Positions 8,786 to 17,697 of a stretch of 64,000 nucleotides of DNA are shown piece by piece. Under the pieces are notes generated by a model. The model had not been told where the DNA came from. It ran no database searches and saw nothing but the letters and a program-made list of their open reading frames with translations. The first letter of the stretch is position 1; every line of letters starts with the position of its first letter. A program made the translations under genes and the position numbers. This DNA is from Methanobrevibacter_A sp964431035 (GTDB lineage Archaea; Methanobacteriota; Methanobacteria; Methanobacteriales; Methanobacteriaceae), in assembly GCA_964431035.1 (NCBI GenBank), contig CAYSIF010000005.1, positions 1-64,000 on the forward strand. Reading direction: 5' to 3'.

Positions 8786-9490
8786 TTACCAGTCGATTTC
8801 TTCCATTTTTTTAGGGTTGGTGTTGTTTATTGTTTTTTCTATTTCTCCGTTTTTGATGTGTATTACTTTGTCTGCTGCTTGTGCTAGGTTGGAGTTGTGT
8901 GTTACGATTATTACTGTTGTGTTGTTTTCTTTTGATTTTTCTTGTAGTAGTGATAGTATTTTTATTCCTGTTTTTGAGTCTAGTGCTCCTGTGGGTTCGT
9001 CACATAGTAGTAGTGTTGGGTTTTTTGCTATTGCTCTTGCTATGGATACTCTTTGTTGTTCTCCTCCTGAGAGTTGTGCTGGGAATTGGTTTGCATGTTC
9101 TTTTAGTCCTACTGATTCTAGTATTTCTGTTCCGTTTATGTCTTTGTTTGTTACGTCTTTCATTAGTTCTATGTTTTCTATGCTTGTTAGGTTTGGTATT
9201 AGGTTGTAGAATTGGAATATGAATCCTATGTTTTTTGCTCTGTATTGTGTTAGTTGGTCTTCGTTGTATTTTTCTATGTTTTCGTTGTTGATTATTATTT
9301 GTCCTTGTGTTGGTTGGTCTAGTCCTCCTAGTATGTTTAGTAGTGTGCTTTTTCCTGCTCCTGATGGTCCTAGTATTATTACGAATTCTCCTTCGTCTAT
9401 TGTTAGGTTTATGTTGTTTAGTGCTTTTATTGTTTGGCTTCCGCTTTGGTATTCTCGTGTTAGGTTTTTTAGTTCTATTATTGGATTCAT
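8786..9490 (-). CDS. ABC transporter ATPase, MacB/LolD type
   Basis: The 234-residue nucleotide-binding subunit powers the adjacent FtsX-type permease. Walker A GPSGAGKST is at 41-49, the Q-loop QFYN at about 93, signature LSGGEQQRV at 140-148, Walker B LLLCDEP at 160-166, and the switch His at about 198. The KNIGFIFQFYNLIPNLT segment is characteristic of the MacB/LolD group. It is the first gene of the two-gene unit; GGGA lies before its ATG. All catalytic motifs are intact. Confidence 0.92.
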   Translation of the reverse strand: MNPIIELKNLTREYQSGSQTIKALNNINLTIDEGEFVIILGPSGAGKSTLLNILGGLDQPTQGQIIINNENIEKYNEDQLTQYRAKNIGFIFQFYNLIPNLTSIENIELMKDVTNKDINGTEILESVGLKEHANQFPAQLSGGEQQRVSIARAIAKNPTLLLCDEPTGALDSKTGIKILSLLQEKSKENNTTVIIVTHNSNLAQAADKVIHIKNGEIEKTINNTNPKKMEEIDW

Positions 9491-9661
9491 TGTTTTTTTT
9501 CCCTTTTTTGTTTTTTTATTTAAATATAATATTTTTTGGTTTACCTAAAAAAAGTTTTGTATTAAAAAATATATAAAGCTTAAAAAAAATTACAAAAAAT
9601 AGAAAAGTAGTGTTAAAAATTAAAAAAAATAAGAAAAAAATAAGGAAATGAAAAAAAAAGA

Positions 9662-9961
9662 TTATTTTGCAGCTTCTTGTGCAAGTAACTCTTTTTTAGA
9701 TTTTCGCACAAGATCTTCTATAGCATTTTGAACATTAGGTGGAATAGTATCCACATCTTTTTCTAATATTACCTCACTTATTATATTAGATAATACGAAC
9801 ACTGCATGCTTATGTTCTGCTTTTGTTTTATGAATATGATGAGGACTAATATTTAATAATAAGTATTTTTCACATGATCTATGTGCTTTTTCATCCGTAT
9901 CTAAATATTTTAAAACATATACTAAAAATTGGTGTAACTGAATTAATTCATCTTTGTACAT
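9662..9961 (-). CDS. UPF0058 family protein
   Basis: The 99-residue soluble protein belongs to the archaeal UPF0058 family of unknown function. It is predicted to be mostly helical. Its Cys/His pattern (HRSCEKYLLLNISPHHIHK, about residues 27-45) could bind a metal. A GGGAT ribosome binding site precedes the ATG. It appears to be a single-gene unit, with a TATA-like TTTATATA on the minus strand about 100 bp upstream within the inverted repeat at 10058-10101. Confidence 0.85.
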   Translation of the reverse strand: MYKDELIQLHQFLVYVLKYLDTDEKAHRSCEKYLLLNISPHHIHKTKAEHKHAVFVLSNIISEVILEKDVDTIPPNVQNAIEDLVRKSKKELLAQEAAK

Positions 9962-10057
9962 ATCATTTATCCCATAAATTTTATAATAGTTTTAAGATAA
10001 TTTTTTTTTAACATTTAGTATTTTTATAATTTGAATATTTAAAAGTTTCTAATATTA

Positions 10058-10101
10058 TATATAAATCTTATCATAATCGACTAAAAGGAAAGATTTATAT
10101 A
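10058..10101. repeat. Inverted repeat of two 12-bp arms, each holding a TATA-like box
   Basis: TATATAAATCTT (10058-10069) is the exact reverse complement of AAGATTTATATA (10090-10101), with 20 bp between the arms. Each arm carries TTTATATA on one strand, so the pair looks like two promoters facing outwards. The minus-strand arm suits the UPF0058 gene. The plus-strand arm points into the 3' end of the nitroreductase gene, where no plus-strand gene is visible. Confidence 0.4.
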
Positions 10102-10140
10102 ATATAATTGTTGAGCTTGTTAACAAAACCCACAAAAAAA

Positions 10141-10647
10141 TTATAAATAAACAACCAAATCATCTAAAGATTTCTGAGTATTTTCTCTAGGATCTGCATC
10201 ACCATAACCCAAAGGAGTAAAAAGAACAGCACTCATATTCTCATCCAAATCTAAGAACTCATCAGCCTTTTCATTATTAAAAGCACCAATAAAACAAGTT
10301 CCTAAACCCAAATCAGTAGCTGTTAAAATCATTTGAGTCATAACAATACTTGCATCAATATCTCCAAAAGATTTACCATCCCAAGGTCTTACCCAAGCTT
10401 CATCCTTATTAATAGCAATACCTAAAACAAGTGGTGCTTCAACAAACCAATCTTTATTATAAATTTCAAGTAATGCATCTTTATTCTTCTCTGTATCAAT
10501 TACAAAAATTTTGAAAGGCTGGAAATTAACTGCAGTTGGAGCTATCTGAGCAGATTTTAAAATTTCATCTAATTTTTCATCTTCAACAGGTTTATCTTTA
10601 AACCCACGAACACTATATCTTTGTTTAATAACTTCATTAAATTCCAT
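10141..10647 (-). CDS. Nitroreductase family flavoprotein
   Basis: The 168-residue protein has the nitroreductase fold, binding FMN and using NAD(P)H. Features: RYSVRGFKDKPV near the N-terminus (FMN phosphate site), SAQIAPTAVNFQPF (about 32-45), and GLGTCFIGAF followed by PLGYGDAD near the C-terminus. ATG 10647 is chosen because GGGG lies about 12 bp upstream; a TTG six codons earlier overlaps that site. Substrate cannot be told from sequence. It stands alone between UPF0058 and aspS on the same strand. Confidence 0.85.
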   Translation of the reverse strand: MEFNEVIKQRYSVRGFKDKPVEDEKLDEILKSAQIAPTAVNFQPFKIFVIDTEKNKDALLEIYNKDWFVEAPLVLGIAINKDEAWVRPWDGKSFGDIDASIVMTQMILTATDLGLGTCFIGAFNNEKADEFLDLDENMSAVLFTPLGYGDADPRENTQKSLDDLVVYL

Positions 10648-10742
10648 TATAAAAATAATCCCCAATTAAAAAGTATTAATTAAGATTTTAAAAAAAAATA
10701 GGATTAAAAATAGAGAAAAAAATTATTAAAAAATTTTTCTCC

Positions 10743-12065
10743 TTAAGGTGTTAATCGGCGTCTATCACGTGGGAATAAAACAGTTTCACGGATATTTTCA
10801 ACACCAGTTAAAACCATATTAAGACGGTCTGCTCCTACACCCCAACCTGAGTGTGGTGGCATACCATATTCAAATGCTTTAATATAATCTCCAAATCCAT
10901 CAACATTTAATCCTTTTGCATCAATTTGTTGTTTTAATAATTCTGGTTGGTGTATACGTATTGCACCTGAAGATATTTCTAAGTCTTTATACATTAAATC
11001 AAATGCATGTGCTATTTCTGGTCTGTCTTCATATGGCATTGCATAGAATGGTTTTATTTCTGTTGGCCAGTCAGATAAGAAGTAGAATCCTTCTTGTGTT
11101 TCTCCTAATGCTTTTTCTGCAGCACGTGATAAGTCTTCTCCCCATTCCATTTCTATTCCTTTACTGTTAACAATATCTACAGCATCATCATATTTTACTT
11201 CTGGGAATGGTCCTTCTGGAATATCATCAATATTATGATTTAATAATTCTAATTGTTCTTGGCAGTTTTCTTTAGTGGATTTTAAAACACTTGTTATCAT
11301 ATCGTCAAGTATTTTCATAGTATCTCTATCATCCATGAAACTTGCTTCCATATCGATACTTATTGCTTCGTTTAAGTGTCTTAATGTATCATGTTCTTCT
11401 GCACGGAATATTTGTCCTATTTCATATACTTTATCGAATCCTGCACTCATCATCATTTGTTTGTATAATTGTGGTGATTGTCCGAGGAATGCTTCTCTTT
11501 CGAAGTATGTGATTGGGAATAGTTCTGTTCCTCCTTCAGTTGCACTTGCAACTAGTTTTGGACTGTGGATTTCTAGTATTCCATTTTCATCAAAGAAGTT
11601 ACGTACTGTTCTAAACATGTTGTCTTTTATTTTGAATATGCTTGCAACATGTGAAACACGTAAGTCTAGGAATCTTGAATCTAAACGTGTATCGATTTCT
11701 GCTTTTACTTTTTCTGTTGGATCCATTGGTAATGGTTGTTGTGCATAGTTTAATAGTTTTATTTCTTCAGGTATTAATTCTACACCGTTTGGTGCTTTAT
11801 CTGATTCTTGAACTAAACCTTTAACTCCAACTACAGATTCTTTACTTAATGAGCGTAATTCTTTTAATATTTCTTTTGAGACTTTTTTACTTGGTGCTGT
11901 TACTTGTATCATTCCTTCACGATCTCTTACAAGTACAAATACTATTCCTCCAAGGTCTCTTATTTCATGAACCCATCCCATTATTACTACATTATCTCCT
12001 TTTAATTCAGGATTGACTTCATTAGTGTAATGGGTTCTTCTCCAATCATTTAATAAATATTCCAT
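10743..12065 (-). CDS. aspS: Aspartate-tRNA ligase, archaeal type
   Basis: The 440-residue class IIb synthetase charges tRNA with aspartate. An N-terminal OB-fold anticodon-binding domain (about 1-105) precedes the class II catalytic core. Motif 2 is GQIFRAEEHDTLRHLNEA and motif 3 is GWGVGADRLNMVLTG near the C-terminus. Length and the RDRRRLTP end fit archaeal AspRS. Methanogen AspRS enzymes are often non-discriminating, also charging tRNA-Asn, but I cannot decide that here. ATG 12065 is preferred because AAGGTGA lies 8 bp upstream; a TTG eight codons earlier precedes that ribosome binding site. Confidence 0.93.
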   Translation of the reverse strand: MEYLLNDWRRTHYTNEVNPELKGDNVVIMGWVHEIRDLGGIVFVLVRDREGMIQVTAPSKKVSKEILKELRSLSKESVVGVKGLVQESDKAPNGVELIPEEIKLLNYAQQPLPMDPTEKVKAEIDTRLDSRFLDLRVSHVASIFKIKDNMFRTVRNFFDENGILEIHSPKLVASATEGGTELFPITYFEREAFLGQSPQLYKQMMMSAGFDKVYEIGQIFRAEEHDTLRHLNEAISIDMEASFMDDRDTMKILDDMITSVLKSTKENCQEQLELLNHNIDDIPEGPFPEVKYDDAVDIVNSKGIEMEWGEDLSRAAEKALGETQEGFYFLSDWPTEIKPFYAMPYEDRPEIAHAFDLMYKDLEISSGAIRIHQPELLKQQIDAKGLNVDGFGDYIKAFEYGMPPHSGWGVGADRLNMVLTGVENIRETVLFPRDRRRLTP

Positions 12066-12238
12066 TATATTATTCACCTTAAAATTCAATTATTTTTATT
12101 AGTAAAAAAAATAAGTTTTTTTTTAATTTTTATTTATATAAAAAATAACATAATTATTATATTATAATATAATTTTATATAATCATAATAATTAAAGCTT
12201 TACTTAAAAAAATTTTATTTAAAGGGATTTGGAAACTT

Positions 12239-13513
12239 ATGGATATAATAGAATATAATGAAAATGAAATTGAAAATCTGGTTAAAAGATCACAATCAGA
12301 TGTTAATCAAGTAATAAGCATAGTAACAGATATAATAGAAGATATTAAAGAAAATAAAGATGCTGCTGTTAAAAGTTATACAGAAAAATTCGACAAAGCA
12401 AAATTAGAAAATTTAAAAGTAACAGATGAAGAAATTAAAGAAGCTTATAATAAATTAGATTCAAAAATCATTGAAGCATTAAAATCTGCAGCAGCAAATA
12501 TTGAAAAATTCCATAAAGAAGAAATACCTGAAGAATGGAATATAACAGTTCAAGATGGTATAAATGCTGGACAAATAATAAGACCATTAAATAGTGTTGG
12601 ATGTTACATACCTGGAGGAAGAGCAGCATACCCATCAAGTATACTAATGACAGTGATTCCTGCAAAAATAGCAGGAGTTAAAAGAATAATATGCTGCACA
12701 CCACCAAATAGTGAAGGTAAAATACAAGAGGCAATACTTGTAGCAGCAGATCTTGCAGGTGCAGATGAAATATACAAAGTAGGGGGAGCACAAGCAATAG
12801 CTGCAATGGCATATGGTACAGAAACCATAAAACCAATAGAAAAAATTGTAGGCCCAGGAAACATATTCGTAACAGCAGCAAAAAAACTAGTATACGGAGA
12901 TGTAGACATAGAATTCCCAGCAGGACCATCAGAACTACTAGTACTAGCAGAAGAAAATGCAAAACCAGAATATTTAGCATATGACATACTCTCACAAGCA
13001 GAGCACGATCCAAATGCATCCTGTTTTTTAGTAACAAATAACAAAGAAACCGCAGAAAACACATTAAAACTAATTAAAGAATACACAGCAAAAGCTAAAA
13101 GAAAAGAAATAATTGAAGAATCCCTTGAAAAATACGGAAAAATAGTTATAACAAAAACACTAGATGAAGCAATAAACTTCACAAACGAATACGCACCAGA
13201 ACACCTAATAATAAACACAAAAAACAATCAAGAAGTATTAAACAAAATAAACAATGCCGGAAGCATATTCATAGGACAATACTCACCAGTAGCTGCAGGA
13301 GACTACGGATCAGGAACCAACCATGTACTACCAACAGGAAGAGGAGCAAAAATGTACTCAGGACTATCAACAGAAGACTTCCTTAAAAAACCAACAGTAC
13401 AAGAAATAAGCCAAGAAGGACTAGAAAAACTAAGCAAAACAATAATACCAATAGCAGAATACGAAGGATTCGAAGCACACTCAAACAGTGTAAAAATAAG
13501 AATAAAAAAATAA
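12239..13513 (+). CDS. hisD: Histidinol dehydrogenase
   Basis: The 424-residue NAD- and zinc-dependent enzyme oxidises histidinol to histidine, the last two steps of the pathway. Characteristic segments are RPLNSVGCYIPGGRAAYPSS (about 112-131), KIVGPGNIFVTAAKK, the AGPSELLVLA loop, LSQAEHDPNA with a zinc-binding His, EYAPEHL with catalytic Glu-His, and YGSGTNHVLPT. Length is normal for HisD. AAGGGA precedes the ATG. No other his gene is adjacent. The coding strand becomes steadily more A/C-rich towards the 3' end. Confidence 0.95.
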   Translation: MDIIEYNENEIENLVKRSQSDVNQVISIVTDIIEDIKENKDAAVKSYTEKFDKAKLENLKVTDEEIKEAYNKLDSKIIEALKSAAANIEKFHKEEIPEEWNITVQDGINAGQIIRPLNSVGCYIPGGRAAYPSSILMTVIPAKIAGVKRIICCTPPNSEGKIQEAILVAADLAGADEIYKVGGAQAIAAMAYGTETIKPIEKIVGPGNIFVTAAKKLVYGDVDIEFPAGPSELLVLAEENAKPEYLAYDILSQAEHDPNASCFLVTNNKETAENTLKLIKEYTAKAKRKEIIEESLEKYGKIVITKTLDEAINFTNEYAPEHLIINTKNNQEVLNKINNAGSIFIGQYSPVAAGDYGSGTNHVLPTGRGAKMYSGLSTEDFLKKPTVQEISQEGLEKLSKTIIPIAEYEGFEAHSNSVKIRIKK

Positions 13514-13517
13514 AAAA

Positions 13518-13904
13518 TTAACGTCCAATAAAACCTAAAACTTTACTAGAAATACTCTCATTCAAAATAACCCCTTTATATTCAGGATACAAATCTAAAA
13601 ATTCCATAAGTTCATTTTCATGAAACTCCCTAATAATACGTTCAGCATCCTCAGGAGTATTCTCTTCTAAAGTTTTATCCTCAAACCTTCTTATTCTTTC
13701 CCTTTCACTATTCTTAACATCCATTACCTCTTTAGGAATCTTAATATCTTGAAATTTAAAAACAAGAGAATAAGAAATATGAATAATATCCCTACCAGTA
13801 TTTTTAGTAATTAATTTAGGCATAACAACCGGTTCAGTATATATCTTCTCATAAATCTCTAAATAATGACTATCAATATAATCCTTATCAAATTTTAAAA
13901 CCAT
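13518..13904 (-). CDS. Hypothetical protein, acidic, soluble
   Basis: The 128-residue product is not recognised. It is hydrophilic, with an N-terminal beta-rich half and a charged helical middle (residues about 60-100, rich in Glu and Arg) with coiled-coil character. It has no Cys and no membrane segment. Its ATG lacks a ribosome binding site but a TATA-like TTTAAATATT sits about 14-23 bp upstream on the same strand, which suits a leaderless mRNA. It converges closely with hisD (4 bp between the ends). Confidence 0.7.
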   Translation of the reverse strand: MVLKFDKDYIDSHYLEIYEKIYTEPVVMPKLITKNTGRDIIHISYSLVFKFQDIKIPKEVMDVKNSERERIRRFEDKTLEENTPEDAERIIREFHENELMEFLDLYPEYKGVILNESISSKVLGFIGR

Positions 13905-13976
13905 ACAATAATATAATATTTAAAGACTACTAAATAACACTTTTTATAATAAAAAAAAATAACGAAGAACAAGATA

Positions 13977-15230
13977 ATGAAATACACAATAACAATTATA
14001 GGTGGCGGACCATCAGGCATGATGGCAGCATACAGTGCAATACAAACCAACAAAAATAATAAAATCCTACTTATCGAAAAAAACAAAGAATTAGGAAAAA
14101 AACTACTACTAACCGGTGGCGGAAGATGCAATATAACAAACCAACTACCAATAAAAGACCAAATAAAACTATATGAAAATAAAAGTTTCATAAAACACAG
14201 CCTACATAAACTAAACAATAATAAATTATTAGAAATCTTTGAAAAAGAAAAAATAAACTTCAAAACCGAAGATAATGGAAGAATATTCCCAACTACAGAT
14301 AAAAGTCAAACCATAAAAAACACACTAGAAAAATTAATACAAGACAAAATTGAAATAAAAACAAACACCACAGTTACAGAAATAAAACACCACCAAAACC
14401 ATTTTGAAATAAAAACAAAAAATGAAACTATAGAAAGCAAAAAAGTAATACTTACAACAGGAGGCATAACATATCCAAAAACTGGAAGCACCGGAGATGG
14501 ATATAAACTAAGTAAAAACTTAAAACACCATCTAAGCCCTATAAAACCAGGTCTTGTAAGTTTAATAATTGAAGATTCAAAACTAAACAGTATTAGTGGA
14601 ACTAATCTTGACAATATAAAAATACACTACAAAGTAGATAAAAAAGTAAAATACTGGGAAACAGGCAGTTTATTAATAACACATAAAGGATTAAGTGGTC
14701 CTGCAATTATAAACTTAAGCAATAAAATCCTAAAACATCAAAAATATGATTTACTAAATAATGATAATGATTTCACACCAGTAAATATTAATTTAGATTT
14801 AATTCCAAAATTAAGCCAAGAAGAACTAAGAAACAAAATTAATAATGACACTATTGAATATGGGAAAACCAAGGTTAAAAATTATTTAAAACATTATATG
14901 GCTAATCGTTTTATTGAATATTTCCTAAATAAAACTTCTATAGATTCAAATACTCCTATGAATCAATTAAAAAAGAAGGATAAGAATAAGCTTATTGAAC
15001 ATCTTAAGAGATTGGAATTTACTGTTAATGATATTGTTTTAGATGATGCTAAGATAACTATTGGTGGAGTATCTTGTGAAGATATTAATAGTAAAACATT
15101 AGAATCAAAAATTGTTGATGGTTTGTTTTTTGCAGGTGAGATTCTTGAATTTGCTGGTCCTACTGGTGGTTTTAATTTACAGTTAGCATTTTCAACCGGA
15201 TATCTTGCAGGTTATTCTGCTAGTTTATAA
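13977..15230 (+). CDS. HI0933/BaiN-like FAD-dependent oxidoreductase
   Basis: The 417-residue flavoprotein belongs to the HI0933/YhiN/BaiN family. The FAD-binding GGGPSGMMAAYSA is at residues 9-21, followed by KKLLLTGGGRCNITN (about 40-54). An interior TGGITYPKTGSTGDGY segment precedes the family's C-terminal GEILEFAGPTGGFNLQLAF signature. Members reduce or oxidise varied substrates; the archaeal role is not known. The coding sequence changes from A/C-rich to G/T-rich at about 14,900 without loss of frame. It ends 1 bp before the stop of the convergent SWIM gene. Confidence 0.88.
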   Translation: MKYTITIIGGGPSGMMAAYSAIQTNKNNKILLIEKNKELGKKLLLTGGGRCNITNQLPIKDQIKLYENKSFIKHSLHKLNNNKLLEIFEKEKINFKTEDNGRIFPTTDKSQTIKNTLEKLIQDKIEIKTNTTVTEIKHHQNHFEIKTKNETIESKKVILTTGGITYPKTGSTGDGYKLSKNLKHHLSPIKPGLVSLIIEDSKLNSISGTNLDNIKIHYKVDKKVKYWETGSLLITHKGLSGPAIINLSNKILKHQKYDLLNNDNDFTPVNINLDLIPKLSQEELRNKINNDTIEYGKTKVKNYLKHYMANRFIEYFLNKTSIDSNTPMNQLKKKDKNKLIEHLKRLEFTVNDIVLDDAKITIGGVSCEDINSKTLESKIVDGLFFAGEILEFAGPTGGFNLQLAFSTGYLAGYSASL

Positions 15231-15231
15231 T

Positions 15232-15555
15232 TTATTTTTTTAATTGGTTTTTTAAGTTATTCCAATTGTTATTATAATTATTTGATGGTTGTGGTGTTTT
15301 AGTATTGTTTTCTTGTTTGTTTAAGTAGTAGAGTACTTTTAATATGTGTTTGCATATATAGCTTCCTTCTCGACTGTTGTGTCTTAGGTAATCTGGGCAG
15401 TCACATCTCCAGTAATCATATTCGTTTTTTGTGATTAGATATTTTTGGTTGTTGTTTTGTGAGCTTATTTGTATTTGTATTATTTCATCATCTTGGAAGA
15501 TTATTTCTATATTATCTTCATCTATTTCGTTTGCTTTTTGTATTTTTTTAAACAT
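15232..15555 (-). CDS. SWIM zinc-finger protein
   Basis: This 107-residue protein carries one SWIM-type zinc finger, CDCPDYL...CKH (CxC followed by CxH, residues about 50-71), expected to bind nucleic acid or protein. The N-terminal 45 residues form an acidic beta-like region, and the C-terminal 30 are Asn-rich and probably disordered. The start ATG lies 1 bp after the stop of the recombinase gene (TAACATG), so the two are translationally coupled. The pairing suggests the finger protein works with the recombinase as an accessory DNA-binding factor; this is inference. Confidence 0.8.
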   Translation of the reverse strand: MFKKIQKANEIDEDNIEIIFQDDEIIQIQISSQNNNQKYLITKNEYDYWRCDCPDYLRHNSREGSYICKHILKVLYYLNKQENNTKTPQPSNNYNNNWNNLKNQLKK

Positions 15556-15556
15556 G

Positions 15557-16732
15557 TTAATTGATTTGTATGGCTGTTTTATCCCATTCTGTTTTTTCTA
15601 GTGTGTCTCTTGCTTTTGTTGCATCTTCCAAGTTATAGTATACTCCAAAGTATCTGTGTTTTCCATTTATGGTTTTTACTATTTTCCATTTGTTTTCTCC
15701 TGTTTGGTAGATGTATTTCATTTCTTCTTTACCTATTTTTGGAGTGTTGAAGTATTCTTCATCAAGGTTTAGTTCTATGTTTTTTACATTTTCTACATAT
15801 GATCTTTTTAGTGTGTCAGGGTTTACTTTTATGTATGTTTCGTGGAGTATTGTTCTTGCTCTTCCTTGTATTTTATCTATGTCTTCTGGTTGCATTCCTA
15901 TATTTGATGCATTGTATTTTCGTATTGTGTGGCTTCTAAATTTCCTATATTTGCCTTTATAACCCCAATCATGATTATCATTAATATCTCTAAGTTTTAT
16001 TGTGAGTCTGTGCTTAGTTATATTGAATAATTGTTCGTCTAATTCGAATTCTTTTCTTTTATATTTTAAGTATCTTATTATCTCACGGGTTGCTTGACCA
16101 CTGCAGAATGTATAATAATATTTTCCAGTTTTTAATCTTTTCATATAGAATGTAGGAATTAAATCTAAATGTGGTTCTAAATCATCTAAAATATCATTTG
16201 GATCTTCTTTGTCACTAAATTCTTTTAATGCAATTATAAAGTCTTCTATTGTTAAGCTTAATGTTTCGGCCATTGCTTGGCCTGATGAACTCATAAATAA
16301 AACTAAACTGGAAATTAATAGGTCATTTTCCTTACATACTAATGTTAATTCTTCTTTTGTTGGTAAATCATTATAACTTGTTTCATATGCACGTTCTAAT
16401 TTTAATGAAGGTATTGTAGGTAATTGTATTTCATTGTGCATATAAAATGTTTTCACTTTATTGAAGTATGTTCTAATAGTGTATGGACTGTCATAATTTT
16501 GGAGCAAGTTTAAACGATAATCTAATAAGTGTTTTTTTATTCTACGATGTTTTAATGAATTTACATTAATTTCATCATATTCTGCTTCTTCTAATAGTTC
16601 TGTTAGGTGCATATTAGAAACTGTCATATATTGTTCTAATGCTCTTTGATATCCTTCTTGTGTTTTAGCTTTTATGTTTCTTGTTAAAATAAACATTTCA
16701 AAGACAGTTCTATCTTCTTCATTAAAGTGCAT
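15557..16732 (-). CDS. Divergent tyrosine recombinase-like protein with C-terminal AP2-like domain
   Basis: The 391-residue product has a tyrosine-recombinase layout. An N-terminal SAM-like core-binding domain (about 5-115) is followed by a catalytic domain with SHTIRKYNAS (HxxR) and HETYIKVNP holding the likely nucleophile Tyr. The first catalytic Arg seems absent: where GLRxxE is usual the sequence reads SSGQAMAETL. The last about 45 residues (YIYQTGENKWKI to YNLEDATKARD) resemble an AP2-like DNA-binding fold. ATG 16732 is preferred because the residue context matches the family start; an in-frame ATG at 16813 would add 27 residues. Host-domesticated rather than phage-borne use is possible. 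Confidence 0.72.
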   Translation of the reverse strand: MHFNEEDRTVFEMFILTRNIKAKTQEGYQRALEQYMTVSNMHLTELLEEAEYDEINVNSLKHRRIKKHLLDYRLNLLQNYDSPYTIRTYFNKVKTFYMHNEIQLPTIPSLKLERAYETSYNDLPTKEELTLVCKENDLLISSLVLFMSSSGQAMAETLSLTIEDFIIALKEFSDKEDPNDILDDLEPHLDLIPTFYMKRLKTGKYYYTFCSGQATREIIRYLKYKRKEFELDEQLFNITKHRLTIKLRDINDNHDWGYKGKYRKFRSHTIRKYNASNIGMQPEDIDKIQGRARTILHETYIKVNPDTLKRSYVENVKNIELNLDEEYFNTPKIGKEEMKYIYQTGENKWKIVKTINGKHRYFGVYYNLEDATKARDTLEKTEWDKTAIQIN

Positions 16733-16858
16733 AATAGTATAATATCTGATTTTTAATATAATTAAAGGTTTTTGAAAATAATTTATAAAATTTTTTAGTA
16801 AATCTAAAAACATGAGATAAACTAATTATTCATTTACAGTATGCCTAGAAAAATATTT

Positions 16859-16879
16859 ATAGTATACTTAGTATACTAT
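16859..16879. promoter_or_regulatory. Perfect palindromic operator of the toxin-antitoxin operon
   Basis: ATAGTATAC and GTATACTAT form exact 9-bp arms around a 3-bp centre, 18 bp before the antitoxin start and directly after a TATA-like AATATTTATAG. Antitoxins of this class normally repress their own promoter by binding such a palindrome, and the position fits. Confidence 0.7.
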
Positions 16880-16897
16880 TAGTTGAGGAACTTGAAA

Positions 16898-17167
16898 ATG
16901 ATGACAACAACCATAAAAATATCAAAAGATAATAAAAACACATTAAATAAATTAGCATCAAAAAATGAAACTTATAATGATGTTATAGGATTTTTAGTTA
17001 AATATTATATAGAAAATGAGGAATTTACAGATGCACAAGCAGAATACTATAATAATGAGATAGAAAAGTTTGAAAATGGAGACAGAGATAATGTTACAAA
17101 ACTAACATTAACAGATTTAGAAAAAAGAATAGAAAAATTAGAGAATGAAATAAAAAATGATATATGA
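16898..17167 (+). CDS. Antitoxin of RelE-type system
   Basis: The 89-residue protein starts MMTTTIKISKDNKNTLNKLA, a ribbon-helix-helix-like N-terminus in which the first strand TTIKIS would contact DNA. It ends in an acidic coiled tail (LTDLEKRIEKLENEI) suited to wrapping the toxin. ATG 16898 is chosen because GAGGA lies 8 bp upstream; a TTG five codons earlier overlaps the ribosome binding site. The stop overlaps the toxin start by 11 bp, so the genes are coupled. The palindrome at 16859-16879 is its probable own operator. Confidence 0.82.
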   Translation: MMTTTIKISKDNKNTLNKLASKNETYNDVIGFLVKYYIENEEFTDAQAEYYNNEIEKFENGDRDNVTKLTLTDLEKRIEKLENEIKNDI

Positions 17168-17432
17168 ACTTTATGAACATGACAAAGCTAAAAAATTCTT
17201 TAAAAAACACAGAAAAGATAAAGAATTACTTATAAGAATAAACAAAAAATATTATGAAATATTGAAAAATCCTTATGACTCCTCTTTTAAAGAATTAAAT
17301 AGCACAAAATGTCCAAAATGTCAGCGAGCAAGAGTTGGAGATTATAGGATAATATTTTACGTTTCACAATCCCTAAAACAAATAGAAATAGTAGATATAA
17401 TCCCTCGTAAAGATAATTATAAATTATTTTAA
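17157..17432 (+). CDS. RelE/ParE-superfamily toxin
   Basis: The 91-residue basic protein has the RelE layout. An N-terminal helical pair rich in Lys (DKAKKFFKKHRKDKELL) is followed by the hallmark RARVGDYRIIFYV strand pair (about 58-70) and a C-terminal IVDIIPRKDNYK. RelE toxins cut mRNA at the ribosome; ParE relatives hit gyrase, and sequence alone does not decide which. A CPKC pair just before the core strand could bind zinc. The start ATG lies inside the antitoxin gene. Confidence 0.85.
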   Translation: MIYELYEHDKAKKFFKKHRKDKELLIRINKKYYEILKNPYDSSFKELNSTKCPKCQRARVGDYRIIFYVSQSLKQIEIVDIIPRKDNYKLF

Positions 17433-17697
17433 ACAGATTATATGAATACTGATTTCCAATGATGTTTCCAATTTTATAAATCCCAATACTGACTGATATT
17501 GCCTTCTAAAAAATAATATAAAAATTAAAAATTAATAATAAATTACCAAACATGATTTGTACAAAATAAACAAAATAACAGGTAAAATAAACAAAGAAAA
17601 ATATAATAAGTATTAATTTAATAATATTTGAAATTAAATAAAAATAAAGTATTCAAAATAAATAAGAAAAAAATAAGATGAATATACATTAATTAAA
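17433..17697. other. Intergenic stretch, no gene seen
   Basis: About 265 bp of AT-rich sequence separate the toxin gene from the broken ATPase gene, which is convergent. I see no frame with a ribosome binding site, no RNA gene and no attachment site. Confidence 0.5.

Noticed and set aside
16733..16813. A 27-residue N-terminal extension of the recombinase
   Set aside because: It has no ribosome binding site and the family begins at the later Met; I keep it only as an alternative.
17433..17697. Possible attachment site or remnant near the toxin-antitoxin pair
   Set aside because: No direct repeats or tRNA end could be found; only ordinary AT-rich sequence is visible.
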